This document shows, in pieces, positions 35,901 to 43,017 of a DNA stretch of 64,000 nucleotides. The position numbers and the translations under genes are program-made. The stretch is from positions 62,001-126,000 of the forward strand of contig NZ_MJIL01000076.1 of the NCBI RefSeq assembly GCF_001939735.1, in the 5' to 3' direction. The stretch comes from Photobacterium proteolyticum (GTDB taxonomy: Bacteria > Pseudomonadota > Gammaproteobacteria > Enterobacterales > Vibrionaceae). Within the stretch, counting starts at the first letter, position 1, and the number at the start of each line of letters is the position of its first letter. The notes under the pieces are model-generated. The model was not told where the DNA came from, did no database searches, and was given only the letters and a program-made list of their open reading frames with translations.

Positions 35901-36063
35901 AGGGCGGATCAATATCGGGTTGGTACTGGTTGGTGGATTGATTGCCGGGACCTTCTTCTCCCTGTTTGTCGTACCTGTCGCTTATGTGGGTATGGCTAAG
36001 CTCAAGGAGAAAGACATTCTGGCAATAGTCAGGAAATCAAACAAGCCGCAGCCTTCACAGTAA
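32971..36063 (+). CDS. RND multidrug efflux pump, inner-membrane subunit (HAE-1/AcrB family)
   Basis: A 1030-residue proton-driven exporter with the duplicated RND fold: one membrane helix, a large periplasmic loop and a helix bundle, twice. The proton-relay Asp pair lies in the fourth-helix motif AIGLVVDDAIVVVEN, and the second half has GLLTLVGLVTKHGILLVEFANEK, ending in SLFVVPVAYVGM. Length is normal for the family. Genes of this type in vibrios (vex/vme sets) export bile salts, detergents and antibiotics; which set this belongs to is not clear. No dedicated regulator lies nearby. Confidence 0.94.
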   Translation: MRLPEICIRHPVFASVLSIAVILLGLLSFQKLSIQYFPDHNTPTATVSANITGASAEFMSRNVADKLIDAATGLDSVDTMATDCQEGSCTLKIDFADDVDDVEYTNLMNKLRSSVEGISDFPPSMTNKPTVTDNASDTGSASNVITFVNTGGLEQQEMYDYISQQLVPQFRHIQGVGAVWGPYGGSSKAVRVWLKPERMMALNIKTADVVGTLSSYNASFTAGTIMGEARDFSINPINQVENIDDVRDLVIRVDNGQAIRLKDIADIVMGEESLTPSLLTVNKQQAMSLQVLPLRTENPVTVAERVKEAINQMQGQLPDGIEMKMVYNQADFIEAAIDQGFSTLVEAIVLVSLVVVLFLGSLRVASVPIITIPVCVIGVFAVMAWLGFSINVLTILAIILAIGLVVDDAIVVVENCYRHIENGETPFNAALKGSKEIIFPVIAMTLTLAVVYLPIGMMSGLTADLFRQFAFTLAAAVIISGMVALTLSPMMSAYLIRPVGNQPKWFSKVDNLLNKLADSYTRELSKWFNRKRIMVAIALVLVGLSGAAFMKMPQILLPTEDSGFIDVTSTAPTGVGRQYHLKHNDELNSVMADNEAIEANLSYIEGTPTNHVMLKPWGERTQSADEVIAGLIDKASSNVSAYSMSFSVRTADNLNVANNLILELTTVDRNTDALSDTADKVTQLLEDYPGVTNVKNSVLRDQLNYDLSIDRNAIILSGVSYSDVTDALSTFLGSVKAADMQSEDGFTYPIQVQVNREALGNFNVLDKLYVGSASGQTLPMSQFVTIKQTTAESSFKTFMGKDSAEITADLMPGYTASDIKAYIDQELPKLLQSVQGYDYNGVVKELTDSQAGTQLLFLLALLFVYLILAAQFESFVDPLVIMLTVPLCIVGAVLTLTAFGQSMNIYSKIGLLTLVGLVTKHGILLVEFANEKRKHDMPAIEAALDSARSRLRPILMTSLTMILGSLPLALASGPGSLGRINIGLVLVGGLIAGTFFSLFVVPVAYVGMAKLKEKDILAIVRKSNKPQPSQ

Positions 36064-36113
36064 GGCCTGCTGGCAACGATTCGACCTCATGCTCAAGGCT
36101 ATTTCAAGACAAT

Positions 36114-36136
36114 AAAAAAAGCCTGCAATTGCAGGC
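36114..36136 (-). terminator. Intrinsic terminator of asd
   Basis: GCCTGC / GCAGGC with an AATT loop; on the minus strand it is followed by a run of seven T. It lies between the convergent RND pump and asd genes. Confidence 0.88.
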
Positions 36137-36177
36137 GATTTCTGTTTATCCGTTAACAAAACTTGCAAATACTGCTG

Positions 36178-37293
36178 TTATTGCTTCTCGGCCAAAATGA
36201 TACGCAGCGTACGACGTAGCGGTTCAGCCGCACCCCATAGTAACTGATCACCCACCGTGAAAGCATTCAGATAATCGTCACCCATTGCCAGCTTGCGCAA
36301 ACGACCAACCGGAATAGACAGTGTCCCGGTTACTTTGGTCGGGCTCAGCTCCTGAACCGTGATATCACGCTCATTCGGGATCACTTTCACCCAGTCGTTA
36401 TGGGACGCAATCATTTCTTCAATTTCGTCCAGCGGAACGTTCTTCTTCAGCTTCAGGGTCAGCGCCTGGCTGTGACAACGCATGGCACCGATACGGACAC
36501 AAGTACCGTCAATCGGGATTGGGTTATTGTCCAAACCAAGGATCTTGTTGGTCTCAACCGAGCCTTTCCATTCTTCCTTGCTCTGACCATTGTCGCGCTT
36601 CACATCAATCCATGGGATCAGCGAGCCTGCCAGCGGCACACCAAACTCCTGGGCAGGGAAGTCAGCAGCACGCATTGTATCCGCCACCTTACGGTCAATA
36701 TCCAGGATTGATGTTGCCGGGTTAGCCATTTCGCTAGACACCGTGTCGTTAATCACACCCATCTGGCTGATCAGCTCACGCATGTTCTTGGCACCCGCTC
36801 CCGATGCTGCCTGGTAAGTTTGAGAGGTCATCCACTCAACCAACCCGGCCTGATAAAGGCCGCCTACCGCCATTAGCATCAGGCTGACCGTACAGTTACC
36901 ACCGGTAAAGGTGTTGGTGCCAGAGTGAATACCTTGTTTAATTTGATCGAAATTCACCGGATCAAGCGCGATGATCGAGTCTTCTTTCATTCGCAGCGTT
37001 GAAGCGGCATCAATCCAGTAACCTTTCCAGCCTGCCTGGCGCAAAGCCGGGAAAACTTTCTCGGTATAGCTGCCGCCCTGACAAGTAATAATGGCGTCGA
37101 GTTTTTTCAGGCTCTCGATATCAAATGCGTCCTGCAATACACCAGCGTCTTTACCAAAATTGGGTGCCGGAATACCGACTTGAGACGTAGAAAAGAACAC
37201 TGGCTCGATAACGTCGAAGTCTCCTTCTTCAACCATTCGTTGCATCAGCACCGAACCCACCATACCACGCCAACCAACCAGACCAACTTTCAT
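36178..37293 (-). CDS. asd: Aspartate-semialdehyde dehydrogenase
   Basis: Reduces aspartyl phosphate to the semialdehyde for lysine/diaminopimelate, methionine and threonine synthesis. The 371-residue protein has the NADP-binding start [14 protein letters not shown] and catalytic Cys134 in [29 protein letters not shown] carries the substrate-binding His, and the ending is [15 protein letters not shown]. It is the gammaproteobacterial type and of full length. Two ATGs in a row precede the domain; the second (37293) gives the family N-terminus. It is a single gene with its own terminator. The 560 bases upstream (37294-37850) are very AT-rich and show no gene I can support. Confidence 0.96.
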   Translation of the reverse strand: MKVGLVGWRGMVGSVLMQRMVEEGDFDVIEPVFFSTSQVGIPAPNFGKDAGVLQDAFDIESLKKLDAIITCQGGSYTEKVFPALRQAGWKGYWIDAASTLRMKEDSIIALDPVNFDQIKQGIHSGTNTFTGGNCTVSLMLMAVGGLYQAGLVEWMTSQTYQAASGAGAKNMRELISQMGVINDTVSSEMANPATSILDIDRKVADTMRAADFPAQEFGVPLAGSLIPWIDVKRDNGQSKEEWKGSVETNKILGLDNNPIPIDGTCVRIGAMRCHSQALTLKLKKNVPLDEIEEMIASHNDWVKVIPNERDITVQELSPTKVTGTLSIPVGRLRKLAMGDDYLNAFTVGDQLLWGAAEPLRRTLRIILAEKQ

Positions 37294-37884
37294 CATTGTT
37301 ACTACACTCCCTGTTCAGAATTTCATATTCGACATACCAATCGGCAGAACTATCTGGCCATACCACTCACAGCACTAGCTGCAGATAGTTGTGCCTACTG
37401 GCAGTAGTTCATCTATAGAGATTTAGGCGATGAAAAACAAGCACAATCTGCATGAAATGAGCAAAAAAATGCCTAATCGCAGAATAAGGAGCATTTTCAC
37501 TGGGTAAAAATGCCTCATTCCAAACAAAACAACCACCACCAGTGCTGACACCCTTTACGGGCCAGAAAACAACCCATCTGGCAATAAAGTGCCAGATAAA
37601 CAAACTAAAAGTGATTCTTTTATACGCCAAAAAGAGAAAAACACATTTAACAAAACAAACTGTATCATGCGACTATTTTTGAAATACTACTCACACCCTG
37701 ATAACCTAAAAATAGTTACATCACTGGTTATTTACTTCAATAACAAAGCAAATGACAAAAAATAAAGCTACAAAACAAGCAATTTACGACAAATAGATCA
37801 ATCTTTGAGAACAGTTAAAAAACAACCAAAGCACAACACAAACACTAAAAATTAACACTTTTTAAAAGAGTTAATATGTATTTT

Positions 37885-38068
37885 TTCTTTATTCAGCCAA
37901 CTGGTTGGATGAGGTCACAGAAAGACACAATATTTATCGCGGGACTCAGTGCATTCGGATAGAGTAGCGCCGAAACGACATGAGCACTCTAAATGAATGA
38001 CTCACAAGTCATAAGAATTATTATTATTTGCCTCTGAGAATTGCTAATTCAGGGGCTTTCCATTTTTT
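37885..38068 (+). ncRNA. Structured leader with terminator-like hairpin before the nhaC-type gene
   Basis: This stretch can fold into several stems in order: CCAAC/GTTGG at about 37888-37899, AGTGC (37948) with GCACT (37984) enclosing TTCGG (37954) with CCGAA (37970), and TGACT/AGTCA at 37998-38011. The last is a strong hairpin, GCCTCT...GAATT / AATTC..AGGGGC, at 38030-38056, followed by TTTCCATTTTTT. The hairpin ends 41 bases before the transporter start, the place for an attenuator. I checked it against the lysine riboswitch, known in front of some NhaC-family transporters, and could not find its conserved core. It may be an unrecognised riboswitch, an attenuator, or the end of a small RNA gene. 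Confidence 0.5.
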
Positions 38069-38096
38069 ACAGGCTCGAACTAACAAGGTTAGAAGT

Positions 38097-39536
38097 ATGA
38101 ACAAACAGACTGTGAAACTGCCATCGCTGTTACAAGTCATTGTAGCGTTGGGTATTTTTCTTGCGCTGGCATTCTCTTTCACCGCAAAACTAGATTTACC
38201 TATCCAGCTGGCTCTCTATATCGGCTGGTTCGTTATAATGGCACTGGGCATTAAGCTGGGTCATGACTACAAATCTCTGGAACAGGCTGCAACCAAAGGT
38301 ATTTCCAACGGCCTGGGTGCCGTACTGATCCTGCTTGCCGTTGGTGCGCTGGTCGGTACCTGGATTGCCGGCGGTATTGTTCCAACCATCATTTACTATG
38401 GTCTTAAAGCCATTCACCCATCCATTTTCCTTCTGGCAACAATGATCATCTGTTCCCTGACAGCGCTGGCTACAGGTACTTCCTGGGGTGCTGCCGGTAC
38501 AGCAGGTATCGCCATGATGGGTATTGGTCAGGGTCTTGGGATCCCGGCACCAATGACTGCAGGTGCGGTACTGTCTGGCTGTTACTTCGGTGACAAAATG
38601 TCTCCGCTGTCAGATTCCGTGATCCTTGCCTCTTCTATGTCTAACGTAGAGATCATGGAACACATTAAAGGCATGCTGCCAATTGCACTGATCAGCTACA
38701 TCATCACAGGTATTCTGTTCACCGCGGTAGGCTTCCACTACGCAGGCAATGTTGACATGTCTCAGGTTGAGTCTGTCATTGCAGCGATGGATCAGCAGTT
38801 CGTTATCTCTCCGTTCTCGTTCGTTCCTGTCATTATCGTGCTGGCACTGCTAGCCATGCGCCTGCCTTCATTCCCTGTTATTTCGCTTGGCTCTCTGCTA
38901 GGTATCGTATGGGCTGTGATGGTTCAGGACATGGATCCACTCGCCGCATTCAACACGGCATGGGCACCGTTCTCTATCAGCTCCGGCGTAGACTTCATCG
39001 ATGCAATCCTGAACCGTGGCGGTATGTCATCCATGCTGGGCTCAGTAGCGGTTATCGTCTTCGGTCTTGGTTTTGGTGGCCTGCTGGACAAAGTCGGCGT
39101 ATTGCAGACGATTGCCAAGCTATTTGAAAAACGTGTTAACTCTGCAGGTAGCCTGTCTGTATCGACAATTGCGACGGCGTTCCTGGGTAACGTGTTCGGC
39201 TCGGCGATGTACGTATCTCTTATCCTAACGCCTAAAATCTGTGCCAAGAACTACGACCGTCTGGGCTACCAGCGCAAGAACCTGTCTCGTAACGCCGAGT
39301 TCGGTGGTACGTTAACTTCCGGTATGGTGCCGTGGAGTGATAACGGTATCTACATGGCAAGTATCCTGGGTGTGGCGACATTCTCTTACGCCCCGTTCAT
39401 GTGGCTAAGCTTCGTTTGTATCATCGTAACGATTGTGTCTTCTTACATGGGCTGGTTCGTTGATCGCTGTCCACCATCAGCAACGGCTGATGCAGAAGAC
39501 GAGATTGAAGGTATTACCCAGCAGCAAACCGCTTAA
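38097..39536 (+). CDS. NhaC-family Na+/H+ antiporter-type transporter
   Basis: A 479-residue inner-membrane protein with about 12 hydrophobic segments. NhaC-family marks include TALATGTSWGAAGTAGIAMMGIG and GCYFGDKMSPLSDSVILASS in the first half and NAEFGGTLTSGMVPWSDNGIYM in the second. The family exchanges sodium for protons; some branches carry malate/lactate or lysine. The ATG at 38097 has AAGG ahead. An apparent earlier start (38028) lies inside the terminator-like hairpin and is rejected. It sits between asd and a yjiH-yjiG-peptidase set, so amino-acid or peptide-linked transport is plausible. Expression may be controlled by the structured leader. Confidence 0.9.
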   Translation: MNKQTVKLPSLLQVIVALGIFLALAFSFTAKLDLPIQLALYIGWFVIMALGIKLGHDYKSLEQAATKGISNGLGAVLILLAVGALVGTWIAGGIVPTIIYYGLKAIHPSIFLLATMIICSLTALATGTSWGAAGTAGIAMMGIGQGLGIPAPMTAGAVLSGCYFGDKMSPLSDSVILASSMSNVEIMEHIKGMLPIALISYIITGILFTAVGFHYAGNVDMSQVESVIAAMDQQFVISPFSFVPVIIVLALLAMRLPSFPVISLGSLLGIVWAVMVQDMDPLAAFNTAWAPFSISSGVDFIDAILNRGGMSSMLGSVAVIVFGLGFGGLLDKVGVLQTIAKLFEKRVNSAGSLSVSTIATAFLGNVFGSAMYVSLILTPKICAKNYDRLGYQRKNLSRNAEFGGTLTSGMVPWSDNGIYMASILGVATFSYAPFMWLSFVCIIVTIVSSYMGWFVDRCPPSATADAEDEIEGITQQQTA

Positions 39537-39553
39537 TACCTTGCTCATGAACT

Positions 39554-39579
39554 AAAAAAGCGCCTAAGGGCGCTTTTTT
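39554..39579 (+). terminator. Intrinsic terminator after the nhaC-type gene
   Basis: AAAAAAGCGCC / GGCGCTTTTTT with a TAAG loop, followed by more T. Confidence 0.95.
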
Positions 39580-39892
39580 TATATCCAAGCATCTCGCTTT
39601 TAAAGTTTTGGCGCACATTCACCAACCCCATCAACATCACAAAACACATCAGCAAAGTAAATAACAACAAAGCCCGCATAATATAAAGCCAATGAACATG
39701 TTAAGACCAAAACAAAAAAACCAAATACCTAAACTTTTACAAAATCTAAATGGCTAATTAATTTAAATAAAATATATAAATAGTCCAAATAATAAAAGGT
39801 TAACCCATTTATATTTACAAACTCCTTTTAATTACGATCTGGCTCACAAATATAAACACCTGCCTCCTTAGTGTTAAGTTTCAGTGGCACAT

Positions 39893-39908
39893 ATTGACCC
39901 CCGTCAAT
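39893..39908. promoter_or_regulatory. CRP/FNR-type dyad upstream of yjiH
   Basis: ATTGAC-CCCC-GTCAAT is a perfect 6-4-6 dyad, the geometry of CRP/FNR-superfamily sites, about 150 bases before yjiH. The sequence is intermediate between FNR (TTGAT-N4-ATCAA) and GTCAA-type sites. The rest of 39580-40055 is AT-rich with no supportable gene. Confidence 0.45.
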
Positions 39909-40055
39909 TCTTTACCCTGACGATCAGTGAAAAATAGCCCTCGTTCATTTTTATGCACAAACTCTCATACCGATATTCATCATTATTTGAAAAGAGCTCT
40001 GTGCACAATCCGTTTATCGCTACGGCGATTAGTCGACATTTATGAGGTTACATTT

Positions 40056-40799
40056 ATGAGCAATCCAGCGGACCAAGGCCGTAAGGTCACCATTGGCAGT
40101 TATCTTGCCCTCGCTTTTGCTGTTGTCTTTTTCTCGGGCCTACTGCAATCCAATGAATGGTACGGGGTCTTCGACTTCACCACTCTTAATGGCTCATTTG
40201 GTAATGTGGTTTACTCGGTAAACGAAACTGCCGACGGTGTGCAGGCAGCAACCACATCCATGCGCGGTAAAGGCGGCAGCGGTGCGCGTGACGGCTTCCT
40301 GTTTGCCCTTACCCTGATCCCTACCGTGATGTTCGCACTAGGTATGATCAACGTTCTTGAGCACTACGGCGCACTGGATGCAGCAAGAAAACTGCTAACA
40401 CCACTACTTCGTCCTCTGATGGGGATCCCGGGGAACTCGGGACTGGCACTGATTGCCTCGCTGCAAAGCACCGATGCAGGTGCCGCAATGACCCGTCAGC
40501 TAAAAGATGAGGGTCACCTGACCAAACGTGAGACCGATGTTTTCACCATGTTCCAGTTCTCGGCAGGTGCCGCTATCGTTAACTTCTTCTCATCCGGTGC
40601 TGTGCTGTTCACGCTCACCAATATGGACGGCACACCAGCAGTCACCTCATCAATTGGTCTGGCAGTTGCCATCATGTTCATCTTCAAATTTGTCGGCGCC
40701 AATATGTTCCGCCTCTATCTGAACATCACCGAAGGCAAAGAAGATAAATCCACACAACAACCAGAACAGAAACAAGAACTGAATAAGGAAACAGCATAA
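40056..40799 (+). CDS. yjiH: YjiH-family nucleoside-recognition (Gate) domain membrane protein
   Basis: A 247-residue inner-membrane protein with about 5-6 hydrophobic segments and the Gate-domain pattern (GMINVLEHYGALDAARKLLTPLLRPLMGIPGNSGLALIASLQSTDAGAAM). The ATG at 40056 has GAGG at good spacing; an upstream in-frame extension has no such support. In E. coli yjiH and yjiG lie next to iadA (isoaspartyl dipeptidase), suggesting a transporter for a peptidase product or substrate. Here the pair is followed by an M20 peptidase, a parallel arrangement with a different peptidase. Its stop overlaps the yjiG start (TAATG), so the two halves are co-translated and probably act as one transporter. 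Confidence 0.88.
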   Translation: MSNPADQGRKVTIGSYLALAFAVVFFSGLLQSNEWYGVFDFTTLNGSFGNVVYSVNETADGVQAATTSMRGKGGSGARDGFLFALTLIPTVMFALGMINVLEHYGALDAARKLLTPLLRPLMGIPGNSGLALIASLQSTDAGAAMTRQLKDEGHLTKRETDVFTMFQFSAGAAIVNFFSSGAVLFTLTNMDGTPAVTSSIGLAVAIMFIFKFVGANMFRLYLNITEGKEDKSTQQPEQKQELNKETA

Positions 40800-41260
40800 T
40801 GGCAACTGCAAAAAAACCAATGGTGACTGATATCTTCGTCGAGGGTGCCAAAAAAGGCTGGACCATTGCCACTACCTCGACAGTTCCCAACGTACTGATG
40901 GCATTTGTCATTATCAAAGCGCTGCAAATTACCGGAGCACTGGATGTAATGGGCAGCCTGTTCTCGCCTGTTATGGCAGTCTTCGGCCTGCCCGGCGAAG
41001 CGGCAGCCGTACTCATCGGTGCCTGGATGTCGATGGGAGGTGCCGTCGGCGTGGTTATTACCCTATTTGATCAGGGTATCCTAAACGGTCAGCATATCGC
41101 GATTCTGGCACCGGCTATCTACCTGATGGGCTCTCAGGTGCAATACATGGGCCGGATCATGGGCCCTATCGGCACCGAAGGGCGCTACATTCCGGTTATG
41201 ATTGCCCTGTCTGTCCTGAATGCATTCGCCGCCATGTTTGTAATGAACATTCTCGTTTAA
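40799..41260 (+). CDS. yjiG: YjiG-family Gate-domain membrane protein
   Basis: A 153-residue inner-membrane protein, the same length as I recall for E. coli YjiG, related to spore maturation protein B. Four hydrophobic segments are visible, with GLPGEAAAVLIGAWMSMGGAVGV and MGSQVQYMGRIMGPIGTEGR as the most distinctive conserved parts. Start codon overlaps the yjiH stop. A GC-rich hairpin lies between it and the peptidase gene. The yjiHG function is not established; a paired small-molecule or peptide permease is the common guess. Confidence 0.9.
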   Translation: MATAKKPMVTDIFVEGAKKGWTIATTSTVPNVLMAFVIIKALQITGALDVMGSLFSPVMAVFGLPGEAAAVLIGAWMSMGGAVGVVITLFDQGILNGQHIAILAPAIYLMGSQVQYMGRIMGPIGTEGRYIPVMIALSVLNAFAAMFVMNILV

Positions 41261-41268
41261 TTCTCAGA

Positions 41269-41289
41269 GAGGGGGCTTCCGGCTCCCTC
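41269..41289 (+). terminator. Stem-loop between yjiG and the M20 peptidase
   Basis: An 8-bp stem (GAGGGGGC / GCTCCCTC, one G-T pair) with a 5-nt loop, followed by TTTCC. It may lower downstream expression rather than stop it. Confidence 0.5.
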
Positions 41290-41344
41290 TTTCCTGCTGC
41301 CTTTCAGTCCCTGCTGCGACAGGGAGCATTTTTCAGGAGTGACT

Positions 41345-42481
41345 ATGAACACCTCACAACAAGATTTCTCTTTACATGAATACCTCGAAGAATTACGCCC
41401 GCTTATCAATGTCGACTGCGGTACGCTGACCACCGAAGGCATTGAGGTTATTGCCCAGCAAATGGCGAATAAGTATCTGGACATGGGCTGGTATGTCAAA
41501 CGTGTTGACTGCGGTATTGCAGGCACTGGCCTGGAAGTTCGCAACAAGCCAGACAGCGACAGTATCGATGTCATGCTGATCGGACACATGGACACTGTTT
41601 TCCCAGTCGGCACCGTGGCAGCCCGCCCAATGACAGTCGATGAGAAGCGCGCCTATGGACCTGGCGTGTCTGACATGAAATCCGGCCTGCTGAATGTTGT
41701 CTATGCCCTGCGCGACATGGATAAAAGTACACTCGATAAGCTGTCTATCTGTATCTGCATGAACCCGGATGAAGAAATCGGCTCGTTGCATTCTGAAACG
41801 TGGCTGAAAAGTGTGGCGGTGAATGCCAAACATGTCCTAGTCGCCGAAGCTGCCCGCGCCGATGGCTCGCTCGTCAAGGCACGAAAAGGGATGGCACGTT
41901 ACCGTCTGACTTTCTCAGGCAAAGCTGCCCATGCCGGTAACGATCCGCAAAGCGGGCGAAGTGCCATCACCGAAATGGCCAACTGGATCCTTGGCATCAA
42001 TGCACTCACCAACTTTGAGTCAGGCACAACCCTCAATGTCGGTGTTGTCAAAGGCGGCGCGGGTGCCAATATCGTCCCGGATCACGCCGAAGCCGTGGTC
42101 GATGTCCGATTCTGGGACAACGACGAGTATGCCGATGCCGATGCCAAAATCCGCGCAATGGCAGAAAAACCTTTTGTTGATGGTGTGGCAATAACCATTG
42201 ATCGTGAAGCCCATAAGCCTTCGATGGTACCGTCGGAGAAAACCGAGGCCCTAATGGCGCTGGTTGAAGAGTCAGGCAAAGAGCTGGGTATTGATATCAA
42301 GTGGCAGGAAGTCGGTGGCGGCTCAGATGCCAACCTGACGGCCGTGCTGGGTATTCCTACCCTTGATGGTCTGGGTCCGGCCGGGGCAGGCTTCCACAGT
42401 GCCGATGAATATCTTGAACTGGACACGATTGAGCCTCGCATTCAGCTACTGAAAAGAGTGCTTATCAAACTCGCAAACTAA
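41345..42481 (+). CDS. M20-family metallopeptidase (glutamate carboxypeptidase-like)
   Basis: A 378-residue cytoplasmic dizinc peptidase of the M20/CPG2 type. Metal and catalytic residues are visible in order: GHMDTVFP (His and catalytic Asp), GPGVSDMKSG (bridging Asp), NPDEEIGS (catalytic and ligand Glu), VAEAARADG (ligand in the place of the usual Asp/Glu) and AGFHSADEY (last His). A lid/dimerisation domain sits in the middle (GKAAHAGNDPQSGRSAI). AGGAG lies 5 bases before ATG 41345. It follows yjiH-yjiG with a hairpin in between. By family it removes C-terminal Glu or splits small peptides; by context its substrate is probably imported by YjiHG. Confidence 0.92.
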   Translation: MNTSQQDFSLHEYLEELRPLINVDCGTLTTEGIEVIAQQMANKYLDMGWYVKRVDCGIAGTGLEVRNKPDSDSIDVMLIGHMDTVFPVGTVAARPMTVDEKRAYGPGVSDMKSGLLNVVYALRDMDKSTLDKLSICICMNPDEEIGSLHSETWLKSVAVNAKHVLVAEAARADGSLVKARKGMARYRLTFSGKAAHAGNDPQSGRSAITEMANWILGINALTNFESGTTLNVGVVKGGAGANIVPDHAEAVVDVRFWDNDEYADADAKIRAMAEKPFVDGVAITIDREAHKPSMVPSEKTEALMALVEESGKELGIDIKWQEVGGGSDANLTAVLGIPTLDGLGPAGAGFHSADEYLELDTIEPRIQLLKRVLIKLAN

Positions 42482-42502
42482 TTACCAAACGCAATGAAAA
42501 CA

Positions 42503-42529
42503 ACACAGGGCGCCTTTCGCGCTCTGTGT
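42503..42529. terminator. Shared hairpin between the peptidase gene and a convergent small gene
   Basis: An 11-bp stem (ACACAGGGCGC / GCGCTCTGTGT, one G-T pair) with a 5-nt loop. On the minus strand it is followed by TGTTTTC, so it better serves the small gene that ends two bases away. Confidence 0.7.
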
Positions 42530-42530
42530 G

Positions 42531-42689
42531 TTAATACTGATTGTCCTGCCGCTCGTAATCTCGCTGAGAGCTTCGATGTCGATTGCCGGTATACCGTTTC
42601 ATAAATTTCGCTCTGACCGCACACAGGTGCCTTTGAGACTCATGAAGCATTTCTTTTCTTAGCTTTCTTTCCAGTTTGCACGTTTTCAT
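42531..42689 (-). CDS. Small highly basic protein (52 residues), unknown function
   Basis: A short gene. The ATG at 42689 is preceded by GAGG at 6-base spacing, and the frame runs 52 codons to a TAA at 42531, two bases before a terminator hairpin with T-rich sequence on this strand. The protein starts MKTCKLERKLRKEMLHESQ and ends RDYERQDNQY. It is rich in Arg and Lys, with two cysteines and no hydrophobic segment, so it is cytoplasmic and could bind nucleic acid or ribosomes. I do not recognise a family. A ribosome site, correct terminator and location in an otherwise empty region support it as real. The remaining 42700-42920 shows no other gene. Confidence 0.6.
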   Translation of the reverse strand: MKTCKLERKLRKEMLHESQRHLCAVRAKFMKRYTGNRHRSSQRDYERQDNQY

Positions 42690-42922
42690 TGCCAACCTCG
42701 ATACAGACTTCTATCAGGTCAATATTCCTTCTTCTTCATAGCAATGTTATTTCGCATTGATCGTTACACTGACCATGAATAACTGACGGTTCAATCAATA
42801 GAATATAACTGCAAATAGCCCCTCTCAACCAATATGACCCAATCCTGACAAACTCGTACAAGCTGATGCTTTCCTGCTCGGTATCAAAAGTTTCATTTAA
42901 GATATAGGTTATTGAACAGATA

Positions 42923-42936
42923 ATGATCCGGATCAA
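42923..42936. promoter_or_regulatory. FNR-type site upstream of hcp
   Basis: ATGATCCGGATCAA (reverse TTGATCCGGATCAT) matches TTGAT-N4-ATCAA at 9 of 10 positions. It is centred about 88 bases before the hcp start. A weak -10-like CTATAT at about 42957-42962 would put the site near -41, the class II activator position. Regulation by FNR or a related NO-sensing CRP-family protein fits the gene. Confidence 0.65.
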
Positions 42937-43017
42937 TGACCCGGGGCATTCAGTACCTATATCCTCCTCCCCTATTATAAAGTTGCACAATAAATACACC
43001 TTTTAAGGAATGCAATA

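Noticed and set aside
37409..37630. 73-codon minus-strand frame upstream of asd
   Set aside because: It starts with TTG without a ribosome site, lies in AT-rich intergenic DNA and has an unlikely composition.
37885..38068. Lysine riboswitch
   Set aside because: It was considered because NhaC-family genes can be lysine-regulated, but the conserved purine-rich core and kink-turn sequences could not be found.
39884..39900. Sigma-54 promoter upstream of yjiH
   Set aside because: TGGCAC matches the -24 element, but the -12 position reads CC rather than GC and the block overlaps the FNR-type dyad.
42736..42999. 87-codon minus-strand frame upstream of hcp
   Set aside because: It overlaps the FNR-type site and the hcp promoter and shows no protein family pattern or convincing ribosome site.
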